A stretch of DNA of 9,908 nucleotides from Desulfurococcales archaeon. Its GTDB lineage: Archaea; Thermoproteota; Thermoprotei_A; Sulfolobales; Desulfurococcaceae. The notes under the pieces were generated by a model. That model was not told the origin of the DNA and did not search any database. It saw only the letters and a program-made list of their open reading frames with translations. Both the position numbers and the translations under genes were made by a program. Position 1 is the first letter of the stretch, and the number at the start of each line of letters is the position of its first letter. Shown here in pieces: positions 1-7,800 of the stretch. The stretch spans positions 1 to 9,908 of the forward strand of contig WAML01000239.1 in assembly GCA_015522345.1 (NCBI GenBank), read 5' to 3'.

Positions 1-48
1 TATATTAATATATCTAGGAGTAGCAGGTGGGAGATATTTTGCAATTAA
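1..48 (+). CDS. Possible C-terminal tail of an upstream gene overlapping herA
   Basis: Frame 1 is open from the left edge to a TAA at 46-48 and reads YINISRSSRWEIFCN. The stretch loosely resembles the end of archaeal Rad50 proteins (a short strand followed by an S-R-V/W-E-I pattern), and mre11-rad50 commonly lie next to herA-nurA in archaea. If real, the gene would overlap herA by 22 bp. Fifteen residues are far too few for identification. Frame 2 is also open here, to a TAG at about 105, so this is only a possibility. Confidence 0.2.
   Translation, partial: YINISRSSRWEIFCN
16..20 (+). promoter_or_regulatory. Shine-Dalgarno site of herA
   Basis: AGGAG lies 6 nt before the GTG at 27 and supports that start. 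The 13 bp before it are TATA-like (tatattaatatat), but they lie too close to the start codon to judge as a promoter, and the gene may be read from an upstream operon. Confidence 0.6.
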
Positions 49-1586
49 TAGGGCTTGTTGGAAGTGGTTCTACAACTACGTACGCACCATTAATAATATG
101 GGATAGATACGAACATATAGCTAAAGAAGAACAATTAGTATTGATAAAGGATTCTAAGAGAGATATTGAATATCTAGGTATACTACGTAGTATTAGAAGG
201 TACGAACCATTTCTAACAACTTACAGAAGAACAAGTTATGTAGATAATCCAGAACTTGTAAAATCAGGTACTCTACCACATAGTAGTGGATATATAGCAT
301 TAATAGGAATTATATCAAAAGGATTAAAAAGAACTATTGTAGAAACAGATCTTCCTCCAAATCCTGGATCTGAAGTATACGTTATAGAGTCCCAGGACGA
401 TGTTAATCTAGGTTTAGAGGAAGGACTTGAAATAGGTTTTCATAAATACAGTGGAATATCTATACCATTAGATCCACGTGGTCTCCAATACCATATAGGC
501 ATTGTAGGAGCTACAGGAACAGGTAAATCAAGACTTGTAAGAGCATTAGTTGAAGAAATAAAGTCTAAGACAGACTATAAAATAATAATATTTGATCACA
601 CGGGACTTGATTATACGCCATACTATAGTGAATATAGAGTAGAGGCTTCAAATATAGTTATTGATGTATCATTAATTACTGACCTTATTCTAAGGCGTAC
701 AGGCTTAGATGCGAGAACATATGAACAGTACATCATCTATGCTATATTAAAGTATGTATTTGAGTATTATTTAAAGACAGAGCCTTCTATAATTGATGAA
801 CTTATGAAAAAGGGTACACAAGAAGATTCTTCTAAGCAAAGGAAGTTGTATGAGGGAAGTATAGGCAGAGATAAATTCAAGAAATTTCTTGACAACCTTG
901 ATTTCGAGAAACTCCTTGAGGTAATGGCTGAGAAACCGGTTAAGTGGGATAGAGGTGAGTTTAAGAGAATAGCTATGGCTGCTATAGATGAACTAGGGGG
1001 TAGAACAGGTACCAAAATAAGACTCGGCGTAGCTATAGACATTAAATTAGGCAATAGTTTCTTTGAATCATTATGTAATCGTAATCTACTTGCCAAGGAT
1101 ATAGTCGACAAAGCTTTTTCTAATAAGCTAGTTGTAGTAGATTTAAGTACCGAAGACATGGTTACGAGAAGGTATATTGTAGCTAATGTAGTAAAAGAGC
1201 TATGGAATATTATAGAGTCTAAAAGAGAACCTGTTAAAACAGTTGTCGTTGTAGATGAGGCACATAATTATGCTTGTAGAAACTGTGGTGAATCACATTA
1301 CGCTATAACACGTATTGCTAGAGAAGGAAGAAAATGGGGGCTTGGCATTATACTTGCAACACAAAGGATCATAGATATAGACCCTGAAATACGGAGTAAC
1401 ATAAATACATGGCTATTTAGTAAACTCCAGACTCCAAACGACTATAATGAATTGAAGGGATACATGGATTTAGCTGGAATAACTGAACAATCTCTAGCTA
1501 TACTCGGTCGTAGAGAATTCTATTTAGCTGGGCTCATGAACCCCCTTAGAATACCTATTCTAATAAGAGTTAAAGAGGTAGAGTAA
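27..1586 (+). CDS. herA: HerA bipolar DNA helicase / DNA-translocating ATPase
   Basis: HerA is a hexameric FtsK/VirB4-like ATPase that pumps duplex DNA into the NurA nuclease. With Mre11-Rad50 it produces 3' single-stranded tails for RadA recombination. The 519-aa protein has an N-terminal HAS beta-barrel (about residues 1-145), which in the family docks NurA. A RecA-type ATPase core follows, with Walker A GATGTGKS at 161-168, FDHTG at 189-193, Walker B VVVVDEAH at 406-413, and ITRIAREGRKWG (427-438) with candidate arginine-finger residues. ATQR at 444-447 is the sensor region. A helical insert (about 205-345) and the C-terminal strand are as expected for archaeal HerA, and the length is normal. 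The start is GTG with AGGAG 6 nt upstream. nurA follows after 2 bp. Two cysteines (C417, C420) directly after Walker B are less usual and may form a disulfide or bind metal. Confidence 0.93.
   Translation: MGDILQLIGLVGSGSTTTYAPLIIWDRYEHIAKEEQLVLIKDSKRDIEYLGILRSIRRYEPFLTTYRRTSYVDNPELVKSGTLPHSSGYIALIGIISKGLKRTIVETDLPPNPGSEVYVIESQDDVNLGLEEGLEIGFHKYSGISIPLDPRGLQYHIGIVGATGTGKSRLVRALVEEIKSKTDYKIIIFDHTGLDYTPYYSEYRVEASNIVIDVSLITDLILRRTGLDARTYEQYIIYAILKYVFEYYLKTEPSIIDELMKKGTQEDSSKQRKLYEGSIGRDKFKKFLDNLDFEKLLEVMAEKPVKWDRGEFKRIAMAAIDELGGRTGTKIRLGVAIDIKLGNSFFESLCNRNLLAKDIVDKAFSNKLVVVDLSTEDMVTRRYIVANVVKELWNIIESKREPVKTVVVVDEAHNYACRNCGESHYAITRIAREGRKWGLGIILATQRIIDIDPEIRSNINTWLFSKLQTPNDYNELKGYMDLAGITEQSLAILGRREFYLAGLMNPLRIPILIRVKEVE
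1574..1579 (+). promoter_or_regulatory. Shine-Dalgarno site of nurA inside the herA 3' end
   Basis: AGAGGT lies within the last codons of herA, 9 nt before the nurA GTG at 1589. This supports that start and suggests that nurA translation is coupled to herA. Confidence 0.55.
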
Positions 1587-1588
1587 AA

Positions 1589-2797
1589 GTGTTTGAGGAA
1601 ATAGATAGAGTTTTAGATGAATTCGTTGGCGAAGAAATAGCTTATCCCTTGCCAAAGATAGTGACTAGCAATATATCGAGAGAAGTAGAAAAGATAATAA
1701 AGTCTTTCAATATCAATGAGTTACTTAAGAAACGCGACTACATAAGACGTAGACTCATAGAGAGTAAATTATTAAAGAAAATACCGAAGTACACTGGATA
1801 CACTCCATGCTTACTAGCTTTAGACACAGGCTTTACATCTCCACCTTTAGAATTAACTGGTGGTAGGTTAATAGTTATTATAAGGTCTCATATATTCCAG
1901 AACTGTAGACTACATAGCAGTTATAATAAGAGTGATACAGTAGGTTTCATTAAATTCACTGATAAAACAGAGTTTATAGCAACTCCTTTATCTAAGATCT
2001 ATGAACGAGAATTCATAAGGAAAGTTCTTAAGGATAAACTGAATGGGAAAATAGATGTAGACATTATAGTTCTCGATGGAGAATTATTTCCACGTACACC
2101 TCCAGGCTATAGAGCTAGGTCCACTAGAGGAGATAGCGTTATTATGAGAATGTATGACAAAATAGTTCATTTAACCGATGAAATACTTGAGTTAGCTGAT
2201 AAAACAGATACTGCTCTCATAGGGATAGTTAAGAGGAGTTATGGAAGAGATATTATGATAAGACTCTTGGAGAGCGGTTTAACAATAAACGATAAAGCTC
2301 TTGCTACATTCATACTAGAGCCTATGGAATGGATTTCTCTAGGAACATATGGAGATATTTCAAGGAGTCTAAAAGAATACATGGATAAATATAGAGACGT
2401 TATTCCCAAGAGACAGCTAAGGTCTTTAAGAGAGAGACAGTATTGGATTGAAGCAGTTATAGAAAAGAGCGTCCAAGCAATAAATATTAGAATAGGCGTA
2501 TACAAAGCAAATAATCCAACATTCTTCTCAATAGCCACAAAAATAGAGTTTTGGAGTAGTAATTACCTATTTGACGAACACCTTATATCTTATATCTCAA
2601 GTATTACAGGAATAAATGGAGTACCTCATCCAATAGACTTAGTTGACGCTATGTCCATGGTTAAACCAGATCTACTGCATATTATTCAACAACAATTGTT
2701 TAGTGAATTAGTAAAAAGCATTAAAGATAGAGAACTAGCACTAAGTATAGCCGGTATTACTAATCCGGAGAAAATGTATAAAATAGGATTTAAGTAG
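1589..2797 (+). CDS. nurA: NurA 5'-3' nuclease, partner of HerA
   Basis: NurA is a manganese-dependent single- and double-strand nuclease. It works as a dimer against the HerA hexamer to degrade the 5' strand at DNA ends. The 402-aa protein shows the RNase H-like NurA landmarks: LLALDTGF with an acidic residue at D79, VDIIVLDGELFP with D163 (strand ending in an Asp), and near the C-terminus GVPHPIDLVDA with H347 and D353, which fits the conserved C-terminal histidine region of the family. The conserved glutamate and tyrosine of other NurA proteins could not be assigned by eye. The start is GTG, 2 bp after herA, so the two genes are almost certainly one operon with equimolar products. The length is slightly above that of Sulfolobus NurA. 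No frameshift or truncation is seen. Confidence 0.88.
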   Translation: MFEEIDRVLDEFVGEEIAYPLPKIVTSNISREVEKIIKSFNINELLKKRDYIRRRLIESKLLKKIPKYTGYTPCLLALDTGFTSPPLELTGGRLIVIIRSHIFQNCRLHSSYNKSDTVGFIKFTDKTEFIATPLSKIYEREFIRKVLKDKLNGKIDVDIIVLDGELFPRTPPGYRARSTRGDSVIMRMYDKIVHLTDEILELADKTDTALIGIVKRSYGRDIMIRLLESGLTINDKALATFILEPMEWISLGTYGDISRSLKEYMDKYRDVIPKRQLRSLRERQYWIEAVIEKSVQAINIRIGVYKANNPTFFSIATKIEFWSSNYLFDEHLISYISSITGINGVPHPIDLVDAMSMVKPDLLHIIQQQLFSELVKSIKDRELALSIAGITNPEKMYKIGFK

Positions 2798-2847
2798 AGG
2801 AAACTACTCAAAAACACTATTTTAACGATATATAAAGTAAGAAGAAG

Positions 2848-2863
2848 AAAAGGAAAAAGAATT
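2848..2863 (-). terminator. U-rich terminator of serK
   Basis: Read on the minus strand, the stretch 22-37 nt after the serK stop is pyrimidine-rich, with core CTTTTTCCTTTT (2848-2859), and is followed by further CTTCTTCTTAC. Crenarchaeal termination mainly uses such U tracts without a hairpin. The same 12-mer follows trpB2. For the convergent herA-nurA operon the only T run in this 87-bp gap is TTTT at 2820-2823, which is weak. Confidence 0.5.
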
Positions 2864-2884
2864 CCAGTTATAAAACATTATAGT

Positions 2885-3670
2885 CTAATAGCATTTCTCT
2901 AAAGGAGTATATGTTTTTGCAGGAATATATGGAAGTACGTGTCGTGTTGTCTTTGGCGAAAACACTTTTCCTTCTTTAACGATCTTCATAACTTCTTCTT
3001 TTGTCGGTATTTTCCTTAGTAACACATAAGTTATTTCGCCTTTATCCATGTCTTTAAACGCATCTTCTTTAACTCCGTAGTAAGCCAGTTTTATTTTACC
3101 ATTGACATTTAGTTTATCTAGTATAGCTGAGACTTTCTTCTGTTCTTCAATACCTCCTTCAATAGCTATGCATACTCCATTTCTACCAACTATTATGAAG
3201 GCATACTTCCCTAATTCTTCTTCGTCTAGAGTTTTGTCATTTATTCTACACTCTCTATACTTTACACCATTCTTCATTAGTTCATCTAAAAACACGTTTA
3301 GTTCTCCTGAAAAAGCTGGGTACCAAGTGTATAGTTTTACAGATGGATCAAAATAATCTATAACTATCGCTGGCGCTTTCCTAGCCCCCAGCTCCTTTAA
3401 TGCAGCCCATCGGTGGTGCCCATCTACTATAAGATACTTATTTGTACCTGGAATAGGAGCTACAATTAATGGCATATCAACAGCATTTAAATCAAGAATC
3501 ATCTTTTTTAAATCTTCGAGTCTCTTTGTCACTATTTCTTCATGGGGAAGCATTTTATCTATATCAATGAATACTGGCTCGACATGTTTTACTGGTATAT
3601 TATACTTCGGTATTTTCACTATAACTGTAGGTGACAATAACTCCCCACCCAGCACACTAGATACAAGCAT
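2885..3670 (-). CDS. serK: Free L-serine kinase (SerK, ParB/Srx-fold)
   Basis: SerK phosphorylates free L-serine to O-phospho-L-serine, which feeds cysteine synthesis. The Thermococcus enzyme uses ADP; a Staphylothermus homologue has, from memory, been described as ATP-dependent, so the donor here is not settled. The 261-aa protein follows the Thermococcus enzyme closely: PKYNIPVKHVEPVFI (21-35), MLPHEE (40-45) with E44 matching the catalytic Glu30, IVDGHHRWAALKELG (81-95), LYTWYPAF (113-120), GGIEEQKKVS (172-181) and FSPKTTRHVLP (237-247). The ParB-like N-terminal half often leads to a wrong label as a partition protein. The N-terminus is about 14 residues longer than in Thermococcus. ATG at 3670 is supported by a TATA box that would give a leaderless message, but the in-frame TTG at 3637 or GTG at 3619 could instead be used. 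serA lies upstream on the same strand, 119 bp or more away, with a terminator between. Confidence 0.9.
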   Translation of the reverse strand: MLVSSVLGGELLSPTVIVKIPKYNIPVKHVEPVFIDIDKMLPHEEIVTKRLEDLKKMILDLNAVDMPLIVAPIPGTNKYLIVDGHHRWAALKELGARKAPAIVIDYFDPSVKLYTWYPAFSGELNVFLDELMKNGVKYRECRINDKTLDEEELGKYAFIIVGRNGVCIAIEGGIEEQKKVSAILDKLNVNGKIKLAYYGVKEDAFKDMDKGEITYVLLRKIPTKEEVMKIVKEGKVFSPKTTRHVLPYIPAKTYTPLEKCY

Positions 3671-3674
3671 TTAT

Positions 3675-3686
3675 ACGAATATTCGT
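3675..3686. promoter_or_regulatory. Perfect 12-bp palindrome at the serK transcription start (candidate operator)
   Basis: ACGAATATTCGT is an exact palindrome lying between the serK TATA box and its start codon, where archaeal repressors commonly bind to block RNA polymerase. The half-site ACGAAT recurs at 4763-4768, just downstream of the serA TATA box. No regulator is encoded in the window, so its function is inference. Confidence 0.45.
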
Positions 3687-3693
3687 TAAGAAA

Positions 3694-3701
3694 TAATAAA
3701 A
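3694..3701 (-). promoter_or_regulatory. TATA box of serK
   Basis: On the minus strand this reads TTTTATTA, centred about 27 bp before the ATG at 3670. With the usual archaeal spacing, transcription would begin at or within a few bases of that ATG, predicting a leaderless mRNA. The bases just upstream are ACAAGA, a possible BRE. Confidence 0.45.
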
Positions 3702-3740
3702 TCTTGTGTAGAACAAAGCAAGTACAATAATATAAGATAA

Positions 3741-3780
3741 GAAGAGAAAAGAGAATGAAAAAGAGTAAAGAAGGAAAAAA
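3741..3780 (-). terminator. U-rich terminator of serA
   Basis: On the minus strand, starting 9 nt after the serA stop, an almost pure pyrimidine tract begins with TTTTTTCCTTCTTTACTC and continues through CTCTTTTCTCTTC. It should end serA transcripts before serK, which has its own TATA box. Some read-through into serK remains possible. Confidence 0.5.
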
Positions 3781-3789
3781 CTATTACTT

Positions 3790-4722
3790 TTAGTTATTTA
3801 CTTCTTTACTCAGGTAATCAATGATCTTATTCACTATCTCTATACCAGCTCTTTCCTGTGCTTCAATAGTATTCGCACCTATATGTGGTGTTAACACTAC
3901 ATTATCTAATTGAGTCAATGGATGGTTTGGTGGTAGAGGCTCTTCCTCAAATACATCGAGAGCTGCTCCAGCAATCCATCCCTCCTTTAATGCTTTAATA
4001 AGAGCTTCTGTATCAACTACTCCTCCTCTAGCTGTATTGACTAGAATACTTGTCTTCTTCATAAGCTTTAGTTTTTCTTCATTAATTAAATGTCTTGTTT
4101 GAGGTAGCAAGGGTACATGTATAGTCACTATATCTGCTTCTCTCAATAGAGTATCCAAGTCTACACATTTAGCGTTAAGTTCTTTCTCTATTTCAATAGG
4201 GCATCTCCTTACATCATAGTATATAATCTTCATTTTAAAGCCGTGATAGGCTATGCGAGCTACTTCAGTACCTATTCTCCCCATACCTATGACGCCTAAT
4301 GTTTTACCGCGGAGCTCTGTCCCTAGACATTGTTTTTTAGCCCATACACCTTCCCTTAGCTTACGATCGGCAAAAGCTATTTTCCTTAGAAGAGCAAGCA
4401 TTAACCCTATTGTTAGTTCAGCAACACTTATTGTTGGAGCTGATGGAGCATTAAGTACTGCTATTCCTTTCTCTTTTGCAGCCTCTAAATCAATGTTATC
4501 TAGCCCTACACCAGCTCTACCTATAACTTTAAGCTTAGTAGCAGCTTCAATAACTCTCCTAGTAACCATAGGCTTACTACGAACAATTACTGCATCAACG
4601 TCTCTTATTAACTCAATTAATTCTTCTTCACTAGGATACTCTCTATAAATTACTTCAAACCCTTTATTCTTTAATAGCTCAAGAGCTTTGTCATGTATTG
4701 GAGCTGCAACAAGTACTTTCAT
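3790..4722 (-). CDS. serA: D-3-phosphoglycerate dehydrogenase, short (no ACT domain)
   Basis: SerA oxidises 3-phosphoglycerate to 3-phosphohydroxypyruvate with NAD, the first step of the phosphorylated serine pathway. The 310-aa protein is a D-2-hydroxyacid dehydrogenase. Its substrate-binding domain is split (about 1-98 and 285-310) around a Rossmann domain with GVIGMGRIG (G146-x-G148-x-x-G151). D170 ends the second strand and favours NAD over NADP. The catalytic triad is R232 (NTARGG), E261 (DVFEEEP) and H280 (LTPHIG). It lacks the C-terminal ACT domain that gives serine feedback in many bacteria. The frame opens at a TTG (4734), but ATG at 4722 is preferred because GGTGGT lies 4 nt before it and the protein then begins MKVLVAAPIHDKA. 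Related dehydrogenases (glyoxylate, lactate) share the fold; the serK neighbour favours SerA. It diverges from the surface peptidase gene. Confidence 0.88.
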   Translation of the reverse strand: MKVLVAAPIHDKALELLKNKGFEVIYREYPSEEELIELIRDVDAVIVRSKPMVTRRVIEAATKLKVIGRAGVGLDNIDLEAAKEKGIAVLNAPSAPTISVAELTIGLMLALLRKIAFADRKLREGVWAKKQCLGTELRGKTLGVIGMGRIGTEVARIAYHGFKMKIIYYDVRRCPIEIEKELNAKCVDLDTLLREADIVTIHVPLLPQTRHLINEEKLKLMKKTSILVNTARGGVVDTEALIKALKEGWIAGAALDVFEEEPLPPNHPLTQLDNVVLTPHIGANTIEAQERAGIEIVNKIIDYLSKEVNN

Positions 4723-4726
4723 AGCT

Positions 4727-4732
4727 ACCACC
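4727..4732 (-). promoter_or_regulatory. Shine-Dalgarno site that decides the serA start
   Basis: GGTGGT on the minus strand lies 4 nt before the ATG at 4722. The upstream alternatives TTG (4734) and GTG (4731) fall in or before this site and have no ribosome-binding site of their own. Confidence 0.55.
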
Positions 4733-4767
4733 AAGTTATAATTAGATACACTTACTACAAGTACGAA

Positions 4768-4777
4768 TTAAATAAAA
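4768..4777 (-). promoter_or_regulatory. TATA box of serA with adjacent ATTCGT half-site
   Basis: The minus strand reads CTTTTATTTAATT around here. Transcription would start about 25 bp on, near 4747, leaving a leader of about 25 nt that contains the GGTGGT site. ATTCGT (4763-4768), half of the serK palindrome, touches the downstream edge. Confidence 0.45.
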
Positions 4778-4815
4778 GCCTCAGCTATAAATGTGATTTT
4801 AGACAAGCATTTCTA

Positions 4816-4828
4816 GTCATGACCGTCA
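4816..4828. repeat. Overlapping TGAC/GTCA palindromes between serA and the peptidase gene
   Basis: GTCATGAC (4816-4823) is a perfect palindrome that shares TGAC with TGACCGTCA (4820-4828), so three alternating TGAC half-sites are packed into 13 bp. The block lies in the divergent promoter region, about 23 bp before the plus-strand TATA box and 40 bp before that of serA. It could be a regulator site, but short palindromes also arise by chance. Confidence 0.3.
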
Positions 4829-4831
4829 ATA

Positions 4832-4848
4832 CTTCTTGACACAAGAAG
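4832..4848. promoter_or_regulatory. 7-bp inverted repeat against the peptidase-gene TATA box (candidate operator)
   Basis: CTTCTTGACACAAGAAG has perfect 7-bp arms around a 3-nt centre. It ends 2 bp before the TTAAAGTA box and covers the expected BRE, a position where a bound factor would affect TFB/TBP recruitment. It is palindromic DNA rather than a terminator, because no U tract follows. Confidence 0.45.
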
Positions 4849-4858
4849 GTTAAAGTAT
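4849..4858 (+). promoter_or_regulatory. TATA-like box of the C25 peptidase gene
   Basis: GTTAAAGTA is about 26 bp before position 4880, the expected transcript start. This gives a leader of about 17 nt with GGTG (4887-4890) six nt before the ATG at 4897. The match to the archaeal consensus is moderate, and TACATAT at 4865-4871 is an alternative that would make the message leaderless. Confidence 0.4.
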
Positions 4859-4896
4859 CTACTTACATATGCCTAAGAAATTATAGGGTGTATGTT

Positions 4897-7800
4897 ATGC
4901 GTAAAGTCGCTGCATATATACTATTAGTTCTAATGTCTCTAGTTCTCACAGGGACAATAGGTTATACATATTATATTCCAGACTATAGTAGTGAATTAGA
5001 AAGCTATGGTATAGATGTGCCTAAGGATGATCTAGCTAATTCAAAGAACATAGTATCATATACAACAGTAGTTGATGAACTCTCAATAGAACGCTCAATA
5101 ACGGGTGAACCCCACGTAATTATATCAATTAATGATGGTTCTACGGGAAGGATAAGTATTCCAGGTGCACCAGCACTACCATATAAGACATACATGTATA
5201 TAGCCAATGGATATATTGATGAAAGAGATATTAAAGTAAATGTCAAGATAAGCTCGTATAGAGTAATTGAGTTAAAAGACCCTGTTATTCCTGCACCACA
5301 ACCTATATTCTATAGCCCTGTAGAGCAGAGTATTGTCTATAAAGTAGACGACAAAATATATAGCACAGATCATTTCTATCCTGGGAGAATAGTGGATGTC
5401 CAAGTATTCCATGGACTCAATGGTAGGAGCGTCATATCTTTAAAAGTATTCCCTATACAATACAATCCTGTTGAAAACAAGTTAATCCTTGTAGAAAAAG
5501 CCTATGTTGAAGTAGGGTATAGTATAAGTAAAGAATACACTTTCTCAGAAAATAATGTATTGATTTTGACGAGCAAGCCTCTAGTAAATGCTACAAATGC
5601 TCTCAAGGGACTCTATACAAGTTTAGGCTATAACGCAAGTATAGTTACAGTAGAAGCAATATATAGTAACTACACAGAAGCCGAGAATATAACAATGTAC
5701 CCTGGATTCTATAATCCAACTGTAGTAGGTGGATACGACCCAGTATACGAAATGCTAAAACAAGTATACAATTGGAGCCTTGCTTTAAGGATTATAAGTT
5801 TCTTGAGAAAGACTTTTGGAAACTATAGCCACTTAATTATAGTGGGAGATGCAAAAACTGTACCCCCAAGTTTCTATATGCAATCCCCTATGATGGACCC
5901 CTATAATGCATGGATACCAACAGATCTATTTTATGCAAGCCCCGACTACGATCTATTACCAGATATCTATGTTGGTAGAATACCTTTCAGCGATCCAGAG
6001 GCTATATCTTATATTGTAGAGAAGATTAGTAAATGGTATAACTCTGAAGCACGTACTAGCAATAAACTATACATGAGCGGCGGCTACCCATTTGGACTAC
6101 CATTAATGTTTGGAGAAACAGCTCTATCTACAGCAACACTATATGGGTGGACAAACGCATTTAATACAACATTAATGCTTAGAACAAATAACAATTACGA
6201 TAGAATGCATGTACTCGATATACTAAGTGGTTCAAAGAATGCTTTCTGGTACTTCGCATTATCTCATGGAACCGGAAATGCCCTAGCAGATCTCCTTATA
6301 CAAATGAGTGAAAAATATCCTCTAAGACTATTTGAAATCCTAGCCAGTACAGACGATCTATTGGCTATGAAAGAATCAAACAACGTCCCTATCGTAAGTA
6401 GTGTTGCATGTATGAATGCTTTCTGGGATGAAGCATTAATTCCTCCAGAGCCATTCATAAGAGCTTCACCACCTAGCTTTGGAGAAGCAATTCTATTGTC
6501 TCCAGCAGGCGGTATTGCGTACATAGGGTCTGCTAGAGTAGCTACAGAACTAGGTATACAAATGTATATTATTGGAGGTATTGCAACAGCTGATTTCTAT
6601 GGTGCAGCTAGACTGCATCTCGATATACTATCAGCTTATACAGAACTATCTATTATGAAGAACGTGACTAGTCTAGGAGAAATAATAGGCTACGGTATAG
6701 CAAAGTATCTTAACGATGTATATGGTGTAGCTGGCTCGCTGGGACCCTATATGTTGCTTGCTTTCTCAGAAATAATGAAGCTTACACTACTAGGCGACCC
6801 TGCTCTCAAGATTGAATTGCCTAGCCAACCAACTCTAGATAAAGGTGTTAAAGCAGTATCTCTACCAAAACCGGATGTAGCAATCAAGGCTGATGCACTA
6901 TTCTATTACACAATAGGCGAAGTATACATCTATAGACCATATACTGAAGTTAAGGCATCTGTATACGGCTATGATGGAGAATACTATAGACTTACATACA
7001 AGATAGTATCTACTCCTTATACGCTCTACGGCTACACGCTATTGGCTAAAGACACTATTTCTCTAGAGAACGGCATGGGAAGCTATACTATAGAGTATAA
7101 CAAGGTATTCTCAGGCAAAATACTGGTCAAAATAGGATGCGAGGGCTGGGGAGAAATAAGAGTCTTAACAGCATCTCTAGGACTATCAATTACTCCTTCA
7201 AAGACTATAGCTGGAAGCAATATTGTTATTGAAGGATTTGGACTAGATGTTTTAGGCCCATACTCTTCTATAGACGTAGTAGTTGCGGGTAGAGTAATAA
7301 CTTCGCTAGAAGTACCTGTAACAGGATACCTCAACTGGACTATGGCATTACCCTATCTAGCGCCCGGAGAATACCCTATATGGTTTGAAGCTAAATCATG
7401 GTACTTGCCTCCAGAAATAGCGGAGAGCCTTAGATCTATTCTGTCAAGCAGAGTATTCGTCTATAAAGTAGCTAAAATAGACATAGCATTATCTATACCA
7501 GAGATACTAGAGCCTGAGAGTGAGCTAAAAATAATAGTAATGACTCTAGTTGAAGGCAAACCTGTTAAAGTAAATAATATTGAAGCATACATACTAACTC
7601 CCGAAGGAGAAGTATTAGAGCCTAGTATATCCCAGTACACCTCTAAAGAACTAGGATTAGTTGAAGGAACCTATGAAATATCGGTTAATGCTTCAAAAAC
7701 AGGGGTATATACTCTAATTGTAAAAGCATACTATGAAGATAAAACAATGGTTGCACAAGGGTATAGAATGATATCGTTCAGTATATCCAAGGACATATAC

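Noticed and set aside
767..1159. Minus-strand open frame of 130 codons inside herA
   Set aside because: It is antisense to an intact, motif-bearing HerA reading frame. The product is low-complexity Ser/Leu-rich, as expected for the reverse of AT-rich coding DNA, and no family is recognisable.
2885..3670. ParB partition protein or ParB-like regulator
   Set aside because: Only the N-terminal fold is ParB-like. The full set of SerK motifs (MLPHEE, DGHHRW, TWYPAF, FSPKTTRHVLP) and the serA neighbour fit a serine kinase.
4253..4648. Plus-strand open frame of 131 codons inside serA
   Set aside because: It is a shadow of the SerA frame, with Ser/Ile/Leu-rich composition and no recognisable domain.
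4832..4848. Hairpin terminator
   Set aside because: No T run follows on either strand and it lies before a TATA box, so an operator-type role fits better.
4735..4896. tRNA, small RNA or riboswitch in the largest gap
   Set aside because: No cloverleaf, T-loop consensus, GC-rich structured block or C/D-box pair was found. In an AT-rich hyperthermophile a structured RNA would stand out by high GC content.
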